This document shows, in pieces, positions 53,751 through 62,226 of a stretch of DNA of 64,000 nt. The first letter of the stretch is position 1. Every line of letters starts with the position of its first letter. The position numbers and the translations under genes were made by a program. The notes beneath the pieces are model-generated. The model saw only the letters and a list, made by a program, of their open reading frames with translations, was not told the origin of the DNA and did no database searches. The stretch lies in contig JBEIQE010000004.1 in assembly GCA_040376705.1 (NCBI GenBank), positions 69,015 through 133,014 on the forward strand. Reading direction: 5' to 3'. This DNA is from JBEIQE01 sp040376705 (GTDB lineage Bacteria > Pseudomonadota > Alphaproteobacteria > UBA2400).

Positions 53751-54847
53751 CGGCCTAACCGCATGAAACGGAATGGCGGTAGCTCTGCCTCTGGGCGAGA
53801 CTTGTCATGTAGCGTTACCAGATCCAATCCGCCAGCTTCCATAAAGCCAAGCTGCTTGGCGATAGAGCGGATGGGCATGGCTTCGCGTAGCTCTTTATTG
53901 CTGGCAGCAAAGGTGCGGATCATCAACCAGCGCCCCTGCTGCTGCATGGTGCGCGCGAGTGCTGCGAAATGCCGTGTCAGCTCAGGGAGCAGCACATTAA
54001 GCTTGGCGGGCTCGATCAGCGCTGTTTCGGCTTCATCAGACTGGGGCTTGTTACGGCCGAGATAACCCGCAATTTTGGCCATGCCATACTGCACAGGCTG
54101 GGCCCATGGCTGAATGGCGATATCCATTTGCGTGAGCAGCGCACCACTTTGGCTGACCGGCGCTAAATTATAAACACCCGAGCGGATAACGCCGTTACTC
54201 TCGATGATATAGGGCGAGCTATAGCCCATGTTGCGCACCGCCTGCTGGATGCGCTCATCAGATTCAGCCTTCAGCTCCTTATGCGGAATCTCAACAGCTT
54301 TTTCGATGATGCCGATTTGGTCCTGCTTGGTGGCGCGGCGCACCAGCTCATCAAACTTCGATGTGGGCAGTGCAGGCGGCGAGAGAATTTCGCTATACAG
54401 GAAGTAATCCTGCTGTGGCGAGATATCGGCTATGCGATCAGCACTCTTCTGCCAGGCGTCGCGCACGGGTGAGGTAAAATCGGCATTCAGCGCCAGCTGC
54501 GCGCGCATGGGGCCATCCAGCCCGGCAAGGGCTGAAAGCCCGCGCTCATCCAGATATGTAAGGACCTGCGCTGTCACATCCGGCTTCATATGGGTCAGAA
54601 AGGTGGTACCGCGTGCTGCAATAACGGCGCCCTCAACCTGCCCTTCGCGCATAAATACGCGGGCCTGCAGGTTCATGTCATCATCCTGCGCTTCGCCAAT
54701 TGCGGCCAGTGCCTCAACATTCGCAAACGGCTTGTTAAGCAGGTAACCCTGCAGTACGTCACGCACTTCGCCTGCACTGCGCAGCGCGTGGACACAGAAC
54801 GGGCCTGAATGGTCGTGACCGCCAAAGTTGACGTACATAGGCTGCAT
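53747..54847 (-). CDS. Protein of unknown function in the PHB locus
   Basis: The 366-residue protein appears cytoplasmic, mixed alpha/beta. Conserved-looking segments are GGHDHSGPFCVHAL near the N terminus and NMGYSSPYIIESNGVIR and LPPFRFMRLGR at the C terminus. No catalytic motif is recognised. It is convergent with phaC and divergent from phaA, so it is separately transcribed. Start ATG 54847 is preceded by AGAGGAATC-type SD. A role in PHB is suggested by location only. Confidence 0.7.
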   Translation of the reverse strand: MQPMYVNFGGHDHSGPFCVHALRSAGEVRDVLQGYLLNKPFANVEALAAIGEAQDDDMNLQARVFMREGQVEGAVIAARGTTFLTHMKPDVTAQVLTYLDERGLSALAGLDGPMRAQLALNADFTSPVRDAWQKSADRIADISPQQDYFLYSEILSPPALPTSKFDELVRRATKQDQIGIIEKAVEIPHKELKAESDERIQQAVRNMGYSSPYIIESNGVIRSGVYNLAPVSQSGALLTQMDIAIQPWAQPVQYGMAKIAGYLGRNKPQSDEAETALIEPAKLNVLLPELTRHFAALARTMQQQGRWLMIRTFAASNKELREAMPIRSIAKQLGFMEAGGLDLVTLHDKSRPEAELPPFRFMRLGR

Positions 54848-54996
54848 GGCTGATTCCTCTTTTTGAATACTGTTCTCTTAGCAAAACGGGGGGTACGGGC
54901 ACAAGCTAATTCCCCCTAGCCGGACGGGCCAAGCAGGTCTAGCTTATGGCTTAGCTTTTACTTGTATTAACTTGTTTAATAACTGGGAGTTCTTTT

Positions 54997-56172
54997 ATGA
55001 CCGATATCGTCATCGCCGCTGCAGCCCGCACCCCGATTGGTAGTTTTAACGGTGCGCTGGCCTCCTTGCCCGCCCATGTGCTGGGCAGCATCGCTATTGC
55101 CGAGGTCATGAAGCGCGGCAAGGTTGAAGGCAAGGATATCGACGAAGTAGTACTCGGGCAAATTCTGCAGGCTGGCCAGGGTCAGGGCCCTGCCCGTCAG
55201 GCTGCTATGGCAGCTGGTATTCCGGTTGAGAAAACCGCTTATAGCATTAACCAGTTATGCGGCTCGGGCCTGCGTGCGGTTGCGCTTGGCTATCAGGCGA
55301 TCAAGCTGGGCGATGCCAAGATCATCATCGCCGGTGGGCAAGAGAGCATGAGCATGGCCCCTCACTGTATGCACCTGCGCGGTGGCACCAAGATGGGCGA
55401 TGCGCAGATGATCGACACCATGATCAAGGACGGCCTGTGGGATGCGTTCAACGGCTACCACATGGGCCAAACCGCCGAGAACGTAGCGCAGAAGTGGCAG
55501 ATTACCCGCGACATGCAGGATGAGTTTGCAGCTGGCAGCCAGAACAAGGCTGAAGCCGCGATGAAGGCCGGCAAGTTCAAGGATGAAATCGTGCCGGTTA
55601 CCATCAAGGGCCGCAAGGGCGATACGGTGGTGGATACCGATGAGTTCCCCCGCGCTGGCGTAACCAAAGAAGCGCTCGGCGCCCTCAAGCCCGCTTTTGC
55701 CAAGGATGGCACAGTAACCGCTGGCAGCGCCTCGGGCATTAACGATGGTGCCGCTGCCGTGCTGCTGATGAGCGCTGATGAAGCCAAGGCGCGTGGCATT
55801 ACCCCACTTGCAATTATCAAGAGTTGGGCGACGGCGGGTGTTGACCCTGCGATCATGGGCAGTGGCCCCATCCCTGCCTCGCGCGCCGCGCTGCTCAAGG
55901 CCGGTTGGAAAGCCAGCGATCTTGATTTGATTGAAGCCAACGAAGCCTTTGCTGCCCAGGCCTGCGCCGTGAATAAGGATATGGGCTGGGATACCGCCAA
56001 GGTAAATGTGAATGGCGGCGCGATTGCGCTTGGCCACCCCATCGGCGCTTCGGGTGCACGCGTGCTGGTTACGCTGCTGCATGAGATGCAGAAGCGCGGC
56101 GCCAAGAAGGGCCTGACCACCCTGTGCATCGGCGGTGGTATGGGCGTCGCCATGTGCGTTGAGGCTGCGTAA
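54997..56172 (+). CDS. phaA: Acetyl-CoA C-acetyltransferase
   Basis: Thiolase that condenses two acetyl-CoA into acetoacetyl-CoA, first step of PHB synthesis. The 391-residue product shows the acylated cysteine C88 in NQLCGSGLRAV, the GHPIGASG region with catalytic His, and C-terminal GGGMGVAMCVEAA with the second cysteine. SD GGGAGTTCTTTT precedes the ATG. Its stop overlaps the next gene by one base (TAATG), linking it to the six-gene paralogue run that separates it from phaB. Confidence 0.95.
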   Translation: MTDIVIAAAARTPIGSFNGALASLPAHVLGSIAIAEVMKRGKVEGKDIDEVVLGQILQAGQGQGPARQAAMAAGIPVEKTAYSINQLCGSGLRAVALGYQAIKLGDAKIIIAGGQESMSMAPHCMHLRGGTKMGDAQMIDTMIKDGLWDAFNGYHMGQTAENVAQKWQITRDMQDEFAAGSQNKAEAAMKAGKFKDEIVPVTIKGRKGDTVVDTDEFPRAGVTKEALGALKPAFAKDGTVTAGSASGINDGAAAVLLMSADEAKARGITPLAIIKSWATAGVDPAIMGSGPIPASRAALLKAGWKASDLDLIEANEAFAAQACAVNKDMGWDTAKVNVNGGAIALGHPIGASGARVLVTLLHEMQKRGAKKGLTTLCIGGGMGVAMCVEAA

Positions 56173-56984
56173 TGCAGGCGGGTGGCTATCTCAAACACAC
56201 TGAATTTATTGAGGATATCGATGGTATTGGGTCTACGCAGGGCCCTGCCATTGTTTTCCGCAGGATGGTTGAGACCACCCAGTACCTTAATGAGGTAACG
56301 GCTAACGGCATAACTGCTTGGCAGGATAATGCCGCCCCTATGAGCAAGGCAGGCATATCAGCAGGCAAGCAGCGTGAGTGGTTTAGCGGCGCCCTGCGCA
56401 TCAGCGGCTGGCATAATTATGCCGAGCACAGCACGCGTGCCCGCGAGCAGCTGGAAAAACTGGCCAAACCCTTCTTCCCGCCCGCACCCGGGCGCGATGA
56501 TTTTATCGCCGACCTCTCGCGCACCGTGGCCCGTTATGCAGCCGCCGCCAATACGCGCGATCTGCTTATGGTGTTTGATGCTGAACAGCGTCGCCTGCCA
56601 CATGCCGATCCACGTTTTGAGTTCAGTGCCGGCAGCCGCACACATGGCCATATCCAGCTTTCGGGCGTCTCACTGCTCATTGCTGAGCCGCGCAGCTATA
56701 CCGCCGAGATCTGGCAGGCGGCACTGGCTCGCAACCTTAGCCCTGCGCAGGCTTTTAGCCTGTTGGGAAAGTCCGAAGCAGTGCCCGAGCGTACTCTGGC
56801 GGCCTGGCAGGGCCGCGAAGCAACCTACCCTGTGCTGACCGCCAATAATCCGCTTTATGTGAATGACTTCAGGTTATCAGTAAAGCTTTACCCGCTTAAC
56901 GACCGCGCGGCACATCCGTATGAGCCGTTTTTCCTTGAGCGTCTGGCTGATAAACGCCGCACCAGCAGCTTTAAGCACGGCTGA
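56172..56984 (+). CDS. HxD...R family member P1 (type B-like), divergent
   Basis: First of six tandem paralogues between phaA and phaB; 270 residues, start overlapping the phaA stop. It retains FFPPAPGRDDFIADLSRTVARYAAAA as in its relatives, and an HxD-like site HAD (144-146). The AAWQG and DFRLSV regions parallel AAWRG and DLRIVC of P4, but the distal histidine seen in the others is replaced (TANN). This suggests a degenerate or inactive copy. The fold class (double-stranded beta helix, Fe(II)/2-oxoglutarate-type) is inference. Role unknown. Confidence 0.7.
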   Translation: MQAGGYLKHTEFIEDIDGIGSTQGPAIVFRRMVETTQYLNEVTANGITAWQDNAAPMSKAGISAGKQREWFSGALRISGWHNYAEHSTRAREQLEKLAKPFFPPAPGRDDFIADLSRTVARYAAAANTRDLLMVFDAEQRRLPHADPRFEFSAGSRTHGHIQLSGVSLLIAEPRSYTAEIWQAALARNLSPAQAFSLLGKSEAVPERTLAAWQGREATYPVLTANNPLYVNDFRLSVKLYPLNDRAAHPYEPFFLERLADKRRTSSFKHG

Positions 56985-57025
56985 TACGGCAGCGTTAAGC
57001 ATGATTAACAACAGGGGGCTTTACT

Positions 57026-57057
57026 TGGGCTTGTGCGCCCAGCTATGCCTTCTGGGC
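57026..57057 (+). promoter_or_regulatory. Two mutually exclusive hairpins before P2
   Basis: GCCCA at 57037-57041 can pair with TGGGC at 57026-57030, or GCCCAG (57037-57042) with CTGGGC (57052-57057). Both cannot form at once. The second hairpin ends one base before the ATG at 57059, which has no SD. A translational switch is possible but unproven. Confidence 0.45.
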
Positions 57058-57058
57058 T

Positions 57059-57886
57059 ATGACCAAACGCAACGGCACTTATAAAAATCCCTACCTGCTT
57101 GAACTGGGTAAGCCAGCGCCCAGCCATGTGGTAATGGATACCGATCCGTTGGTGCTCTACGACATACTGCAGCCCGGAATTAATGCCGCTGTATGGGTGC
57201 CACCCTATCCTGCAACTGTTTGGAACTATATCGCCAAGATCGGCCAGAGCGATAGCGCACCCCCAGCTCCGTGGTTTGTGAAAGAGCAGGAGAATGGCGA
57301 CTTCTATGCCCGCCTGCATCCTCTAGAAGCAGCTGAGAGCCCTTATCTAGATATGTTCACACAGACCACCGCTGCCTATGAGCGCGCACTGCCCCGTGGC
57401 CAAGGCCGCCACGCTATGGCCGAATACCTTGGCACTGCTGCAACGCATTTTGCACTGGTGTCCGACAGCCGCCGTTTGCACCTGACCTTCCGCTCCATCG
57501 CACAGGCAGGCAATATGCGCGAACAGCACCCGCATACCGATGGGTTTGGTCTGCAGATGTTCACCGCGCTTAACGAAGGCGGCATCAGGTTTGTGAGTGA
57601 GGACGAAGGCCCACTCAAAATTGCGCCGCGCTGCCGCACATTCAGTAGCAAGGTTGCCATGCACAAGCACCTGCCATGGGCCAAGCTGCAAGGGCGTATA
57701 TGGGAAGTACCTAACGGTGCCATTCTGTTTATGAAAGGTCATGGTTTTGAGAACCCGCTGATCCATGCCGGGCCGCCGTTAGCCAAAATCAGCCTTCAGC
57801 GCCCCAACCGCACCGTCTGCTTTGCAACGGCAGCGCGCGGCAGGTTCTCGGCTAACCCCAACTACAAGCCGATGGGGAAGTTCTAG
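57059..57886 (+). CDS. HxD...H...R family member P2 (type A-like)
   Basis: 275 residues, longer-spaced from P1 (74 bases) than the other neighbours. The N-terminal landmark WVPPYPATVWNYIAKIG matches the MLPTEAWNYIESLDF region of P5. The candidate metal site is HTD (159-161), with distal H236 (LIHAGPP) and R251. It carries a unique GAILFMKGHG strand. It is the most diverged of the A types. Cytoplasmic, no signal peptide. The 2-oxoglutarate dioxygenase assignment is by motif only. Confidence 0.75.
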   Translation: MTKRNGTYKNPYLLELGKPAPSHVVMDTDPLVLYDILQPGINAAVWVPPYPATVWNYIAKIGQSDSAPPAPWFVKEQENGDFYARLHPLEAAESPYLDMFTQTTAAYERALPRGQGRHAMAEYLGTAATHFALVSDSRRLHLTFRSIAQAGNMREQHPHTDGFGLQMFTALNEGGIRFVSEDEGPLKIAPRCRTFSSKVAMHKHLPWAKLQGRIWEVPNGAILFMKGHGFENPLIHAGPPLAKISLQRPNRTVCFATAARGRFSANPNYKPMGKF

Positions 57887-57889
57887 CTC

Positions 57890-58573
57890 ATGCTTAATAA
57901 CCGTAGTTTTAAAGATTTAATGGCAACCCCGCCATGGCAATGGTCGGCACAGCTGCCTGACCTGCAGGCTTTTGCCCCTTGGGCCAAGCGCCACCTGCCT
58001 TTTGTTGTGCATACGCCACTGCTATTGCCAACTGAATGTTGGAACTATATCGAGCAGTTTGATTATCAGCGCGATTTCTCAGGCTTGCCGCAAACAAGAA
58101 TGCGTGCAGACACACGCGAGATCATCCGCCATATCGATGGCTGGCAGGAGGATCCAGTCAGATGCCGCAGTGAGTTTGCTGAGGCCTGTGAGCGTTTCTT
58201 CCCGCAAGAAGCCGAACGTCCAGTGCTGATTAATGCCCTGAGTGATGTTGTCAGCACATTTGCTGCAGTTACAAAAGCACGCCGGATAGGTGCCGAACTC
58301 AAGGCCTTTGCAAGTGGATATCGCGAGCCCCCAAGCTATCACCGTGATTGGGGCTATGAAATGACCGCCGGCATCTATCTTAAAGGAAATACAACTGCGT
58401 TCAGGCGCCCTGACTGGGGGCGCGGACTTACCATACACCAAGCGCCAAATGGTATGATTTACCGCAGCGTACCCGAACGCAGTATTGCGCTCTGGCCCTT
58501 CAACCAAGAGCATGCCAGCCCTCATACCGACCAGACCCGTGTTGGCCTCTTCTTGCTGGTGCACCGTCCATGA
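57890..58573 (+). CDS. HxD...H...R family member P3 (type A)
   Basis: 227 residues, starting 3 bases after P2. It shares FKDLMATPP and LLLPTECWNYIEQFDYQRDF with P5 (FAELMATPS; MLPTEAWNYIESLDFEKDF). The metal-site pattern is HRD (151-153), H208 and R217 (EHASPHTDQTRVGLF), with the conserved strand MTAGIYLKGNTT. The stop overlaps the P4 start by 4 bases. With P4 it forms the A-B unit that recurs as P5-P6. Confidence 0.8.
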   Translation: MLNNRSFKDLMATPPWQWSAQLPDLQAFAPWAKRHLPFVVHTPLLLPTECWNYIEQFDYQRDFSGLPQTRMRADTREIIRHIDGWQEDPVRCRSEFAEACERFFPQEAERPVLINALSDVVSTFAAVTKARRIGAELKAFASGYREPPSYHRDWGYEMTAGIYLKGNTTAFRRPDWGRGLTIHQAPNGMIYRSVPERSIALWPFNQEHASPHTDQTRVGLFLLVHRP

Positions 58574-59397
58574 TGAAAAAGACGCCCTCTACCGACTGGC
58601 TGCTCGAAGTGTCCTCAGCGCGCGAGCTGGGCGTTATACGAGATGCTGAACATGGCCCGATGGTGGCCTTTGCCGATTTGTGCCTGCCCTACGGCGCGCG
58701 CAGCTATTTAGGCGGCCTCGATTTTACGCGCGATTTTTCCAAGGATGCGCCTGTAGCGCAAAACCAAGGCATCAAGCGCTCACTCAAGCTTAATCACGGT
58801 AATACAGAGTATAATTTCAATATCGATGGCTGGCACGCCAATCCTGATCAGTCACGCCTTGCTGAAAAGCGCTTTGCCTGGCTGGCTGCTCCGTTCTTCC
58901 CCGAGCATACTCACAAGAAACAATTGCTCAGCAGCCTTGCGCACCGCTTTGCTGAGGTTGCCAGCGCGCTCGACCGCAAGCGCCTGACCTTCACCTTGCG
59001 CGCAATTGGCCCCGGCATGGAAAACTACATCCATTTTGATAGCGCCTACTTCACGACAATTGCCTATCTGCGTGGCGCAACCACCCAACATATAAATTAT
59101 ACGCCAGAGACATTAGCCGAGATGGCAAACTGGCAGCCTGATCCGGAGCAGATTAACCATACCCTCCCGCGAGATCAGTATAAGAATCTGGCTGAGCCCC
59201 GGCCGCAGACAATTGCAGCATGGCGTGGCAGCAAAGCCGGAAAGCCCTCCCTGCATGGCCGCATTAATCTTGTACGCGACCTGCGTATTGTGTGCATCGC
59301 AACAGTACACGGTGATGATATGACACCAGCATATACAGAGCCGCCCACAGCCGCCCAAAAGCTCGCTGATTTCCAGAACTCGCGTCACTTCGGCTGA
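58570..59397 (+). CDS. HxD...H...R family member P4 (type B)
   Basis: 275 residues (ATG 58570; ATG 58573 is adjacent). The N-terminal landmark DWLLEVSSARELGVI matches DWALEVASPRELNVM of P6. FFPEHTHKKQLLSSLAHRFAEVA is shared with others, and the metal site is HFD (155-157) followed by IAYLRGATTQHI. The distal pair H229 and R239 (SLHGRINLVRDLRIV) keeps the HxD...H...R order with wider spacing than in A types. Downstream is a 63-base gap with a probable promoter. Confidence 0.78.
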   Translation: MMKKTPSTDWLLEVSSARELGVIRDAEHGPMVAFADLCLPYGARSYLGGLDFTRDFSKDAPVAQNQGIKRSLKLNHGNTEYNFNIDGWHANPDQSRLAEKRFAWLAAPFFPEHTHKKQLLSSLAHRFAEVASALDRKRLTFTLRAIGPGMENYIHFDSAYFTTIAYLRGATTQHINYTPETLAEMANWQPDPEQINHTLPRDQYKNLAEPRPQTIAAWRGSKAGKPSLHGRINLVRDLRIVCIATVHGDDMTPAYTEPPTAAQKLADFQNSRHFG

Positions 59398-59420
59398 TTA
59401 ACCTATTAACCTCTACGGTT

Positions 59421-59450
59421 TTGATTGAGCCCCTACTGCCGATTTTGCTA
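59421..59450 (+). promoter_or_regulatory. Probable promoter for a leaderless P5 transcript
   Basis: TTGATT (59421-59426) and TTGCTA (59445-59450) are separated by 18 bases. The -10 box ends 10 bases before the P5 ATG at 59461, and no Shine-Dalgarno site precedes that ATG, so the transcript would start at or next to the start codon. Confidence 0.45.
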
Positions 59451-59460
59451 GTCTCTCGCT

Positions 59461-60231
59461 ATGTCTGATCGAGCAACGCCATCAACACAAAATTTTGCCG
59501 AGCTGATGGCAACACCCTCACAGAACTGGGCTGTGCGTATTTCCGGTATTCAGGAGTGCCGTGCACTCAGCCAGCGTGAGACAAAGTTTGTAGCACATAT
59601 GCCGCTTATGCTCCCAACTGAAGCATGGAACTACATCGAGTCTCTTGATTTCGAAAAAGACTTTGAGCCCAAAAAAAATCTGACCTCGCCTTGGAATGGT
59701 CATAAAAGCCATAAACTTGAATCGGGTAAGTGGCATCACCAACCCTCTGCGTCAGTGACGGCAAAACAGGATTTCCAGCGAGCTGCCAATCTGTTTTTCC
59801 CGGCACGCCCGGGACGCGCGATCCTCGTCGCAAGTCTCAGTGAGCTTATGGCCGACTATGCCGCGGCAATCAACCGTGCCCATCTACATATCGATTTCCG
59901 CGCTTTCGGGAATGCTCATTGGCGGCCTGAATTGGGGCTGCATTATGATGGGCCCGATGACCTGACTGCTGGTTTTTATTTGCGGGGTAAAACTACAGTG
60001 CATGTAAGCCCTGCGGCAGATGAACAGCTGGTCAGAATTTCTCCCGGAGAAGTACCGGTTGAGTACCAATTCAACCCGGCCATGCTGGAGACGCTGCGCT
60101 GTGTACCGCAACGTAGTTTTTCGATGTGGCCAACCACTCAGCGGCATTCAGACCCTGTTGCACACAATAGTGGTACGCGCATTGCCCTGTTTGTCTTTGC
60201 CCATCGTAGCCAGCCCGAGCCTGCGCTATGA
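59461..60231 (+). CDS. HxD...H...R family member P5 (type A)
   Basis: 256 residues. FAELMATPSQNWAVRISGI, MLPTEAWNYIESLDF and LFFPARPGRAILVASLSELM mark the family. The predicted metal site is HYD (161-163), followed by the conserved LTAGFYLRGKTT strand, then H229 and R240 in RHSDPVAHNSGTRIALF. This is the clearest Fe(II)/2-oxoglutarate-like signature of the six. The stop overlaps P6 by 4 bases. The start has no SD. Confidence 0.82.
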   Translation: MSDRATPSTQNFAELMATPSQNWAVRISGIQECRALSQRETKFVAHMPLMLPTEAWNYIESLDFEKDFEPKKNLTSPWNGHKSHKLESGKWHHQPSASVTAKQDFQRAANLFFPARPGRAILVASLSELMADYAAAINRAHLHIDFRAFGNAHWRPELGLHYDGPDDLTAGFYLRGKTTVHVSPAADEQLVRISPGEVPVEYQFNPAMLETLRCVPQRSFSMWPTTQRHSDPVAHNSGTRIALFVFAHRSQPEPAL

Positions 60232-61016
60232 AATCCACCTTCCAGACAATCGTTGCAGGTCATGCACCAGATTGGGCGCTAGAAGTTGCCAGTCCGCGTG
60301 AGCTGAACGTGATGACCACCCGCAACCGGCCGTCAGTCGCTTTCTGCAACATCGCCTTCTGTGATAAAGCGCTTGGCTATATCGATAGCCTCAATTACAT
60401 GACCGACAGCTTCAAGCCGATGGATAAAGTCCAGAATGGCCGCGCTGCGCGTTTTTCAGTCGGTGGTTTTAAAAGTGATCCCGCCCTCTCGCACGAAGCC
60501 CGCAGGCTGTTTGAACATGAAGCTGGTAAAGGCCTGCCCGACCGCGAAGGGCGTACCGAAATGCTGCAAACTGTTTCACGCAGTTTCGCCGAACTGGCGA
60601 GCACGTTCAAGCGCGCGCGCCTGCGCTTTGTCATGACCATCCTCAATCAGGTTTCGCAAATCGATATCCATGAGGATGCCGGGCAGACCTACACGGCGGG
60701 CCTAGCCCTGCGCGAGCACTCAACCCTTATGTTTCCGCCCGGCAGCTGCCCGCCCGAAGCGCGCGATGTGAACTCGCGCAGCAGCATTGATTACGATGCC
60801 TCCCGCTGCCAAATTGAGCAGGCGCAGCATTTGCCCCTGCGCAGCCTTGGGGTTTGGACCGAGCGATTCCCGCATGCGATTCCCCCCGGCGAGGATATGA
60901 CCCGTCTGGCGTTTTTTGCCTTCATTGACAACACCAATACCACTCCCGCCCGCCCAGCGCAGAGCACCCGCGCCATGCGCTTTGCCGACTGGGTGACGAA
61001 CAGCATCCTGAAGTGA
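60228..61016 (+). CDS. HxD...H...R family member P6 (type B)
   Basis: 262 residues, overlapping P5 by 4 bases. HAPDWALEVASPRELNVM and GYIDSLNYMTDSF align with P4. The metal-site pattern is HED (148-150), then TAGLALREHSTLMFPP, with H216 and R226 in RFPHAIPPGEDMTRLAFF. It is the last paralogue; phaB starts 85 bases on behind a good SD. Function unknown; location links it to PHB metabolism. Confidence 0.8.
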   Translation: MKSTFQTIVAGHAPDWALEVASPRELNVMTTRNRPSVAFCNIAFCDKALGYIDSLNYMTDSFKPMDKVQNGRAARFSVGGFKSDPALSHEARRLFEHEAGKGLPDREGRTEMLQTVSRSFAELASTFKRARLRFVMTILNQVSQIDIHEDAGQTYTAGLALREHSTLMFPPGSCPPEARDVNSRSSIDYDASRCQIEQAQHLPLRSLGVWTERFPHAIPPGEDMTRLAFFAFIDNTNTTPARPAQSTRAMRFADWVTNSILK

Positions 61017-61101
61017 CTTTAGGGCAATTCGCCTCTGGCCTGTGTTGCCAGTCTGTGCTTTATTCCGCCTCAAGATTAGTTGGTATTTGGCGGAGGAATT
61101 T

Positions 61102-61824
61102 ATGGCTCGTGTTGCAGTGGTCACCGGGGGAACCCGCGGTATTGGCGCAGCTATTGCGCGCACCCTGAAGGACGCTGGCCGTACCGTTGCCGCAACATAT
61201 CAGGGCAACGAAGAAGCCGCCCACAAGTTTATGGCCGAAACCGGTATTGCCTGCTTCAAGTTTGATGTGTCGGATGAAGCAAGTGTTGAAGCCGGCATCA
61301 AGCAGATTGCCGATACACTTGGCCCTATCGAAATTCTGGTGAATAACGCCGGCATTACGCGAGATGGTTTCTTGCATAAAATGAGCTTTGACGCCTGGCA
61401 GTCAGTTCTCGCTACCAACCTCACCTCCTGCTTCCTTATGAGCCGTGCGGTGATTGGCAGCATGCGCGAGAAAAACTGGGGCCGTATCGTCAACATCAGC
61501 TCGATCAACGGCCAGAAAGGCCAGATGGGCCAGACCAACTATGCCGCTGCCAAAGCGGGTATGATTGGTTTTACCAAAGCCCTGTCGCAGGAAAACGCGG
61601 CTAAAGGCATTACCGTAAATGCAGTAGCCCCCGGCTATATTGCTACCGATATGGTGGCAGCAATGGATAAGGCTGTGCTGGACAAGATTACGGCGCAAAT
61701 TCCGGTGGGTCGTTTAGGTACGCCTGAGGAAGTGGCCAATTGTGTAAAGTTCCTGACCGCAGATGAGGCTGGCTGGATCACCGGCTCCACCCTGACCGTC
61801 AACGGCGGCCAGTACTTCACTTAA
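61102..61824 (+). CDS. phaB: Acetoacetyl-CoA reductase
   Basis: NADPH-dependent reduction of acetoacetyl-CoA to (R)-3-hydroxybutyryl-CoA. ATG 61102 follows GGAGGAATTT. The 240-residue SDR protein has TGGTRGIG (8-15), NNAG (81-84), catalytic S134, Y147 and K151, and a C-terminal GGQYFT typical of PhaB. In most PHB loci it lies next to phaA; here they are 5 kb apart. Confidence 0.95.
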   Translation: MARVAVVTGGTRGIGAAIARTLKDAGRTVAATYQGNEEAAHKFMAETGIACFKFDVSDEASVEAGIKQIADTLGPIEILVNNAGITRDGFLHKMSFDAWQSVLATNLTSCFLMSRAVIGSMREKNWGRIVNISSINGQKGQMGQTNYAAAKAGMIGFTKALSQENAAKGITVNAVAPGYIATDMVAAMDKAVLDKITAQIPVGRLGTPEEVANCVKFLTADEAGWITGSTLTVNGGQYFT

Positions 61825-61843
61825 TAAGTACTTCGCTTGAAAC

Positions 61844-62098
61844 TTACATCGCGTTGAGTGTGTGTTGAACACGGCGGCTAAGGCGTGTGCTTGCGGCGGC
61901 GCGCTCGTTGCTCTGGTCCATCTCGGCGCTGAAGGCATTGCTCTGTTCAAGCCACTGCTTGAAACGGATGCGATCCTCTAAAGCCTGCTTCTGCATGATC
62001 AGGTTGAAAGCCATTGCCGGACCAGCAGCCCCCTCAATCTGGTGCTGAATTTCAGACAATAGGCTCCCTGCGCCTGAATCGACGTTACTTTTAAACAT
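61844..62098 (-). CDS. Small hypothetical helical protein
   Basis: 84 residues with a strong SD (GAGGGGC) just before the ATG, so translation is likely. It is almost entirely helical and charged (ALEDRIRFKQWLEQSNAF, NERAAASTRLSRRV). Convergent with phaB, 19 bases apart. No family recognised. Confidence 0.65.
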   Translation of the reverse strand: MFKSNVDSGAGSLLSEIQHQIEGAAGPAMAFNLIMQKQALEDRIRFKQWLEQSNAFSAEMDQSNERAAASTRLSRRVQHTLNAM

Positions 62099-62226
62099 TT
62101 GCCCCTCGCACTGTTCAACTGGCTGGTGTGTTTCTTATGATCAAAACGTAGCCTGATTTTATTAAAAAGCCGTCTATTCGCCGCTAAGTGCTTGTCACAC
62201 AATGCAAATTAGTTTTACATTTGCGC

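Noticed and set aside
55255..56082. A 275-codon minus-strand frame
   Set aside because: Antisense to phaA, whose active-site motifs fix the coding strand.
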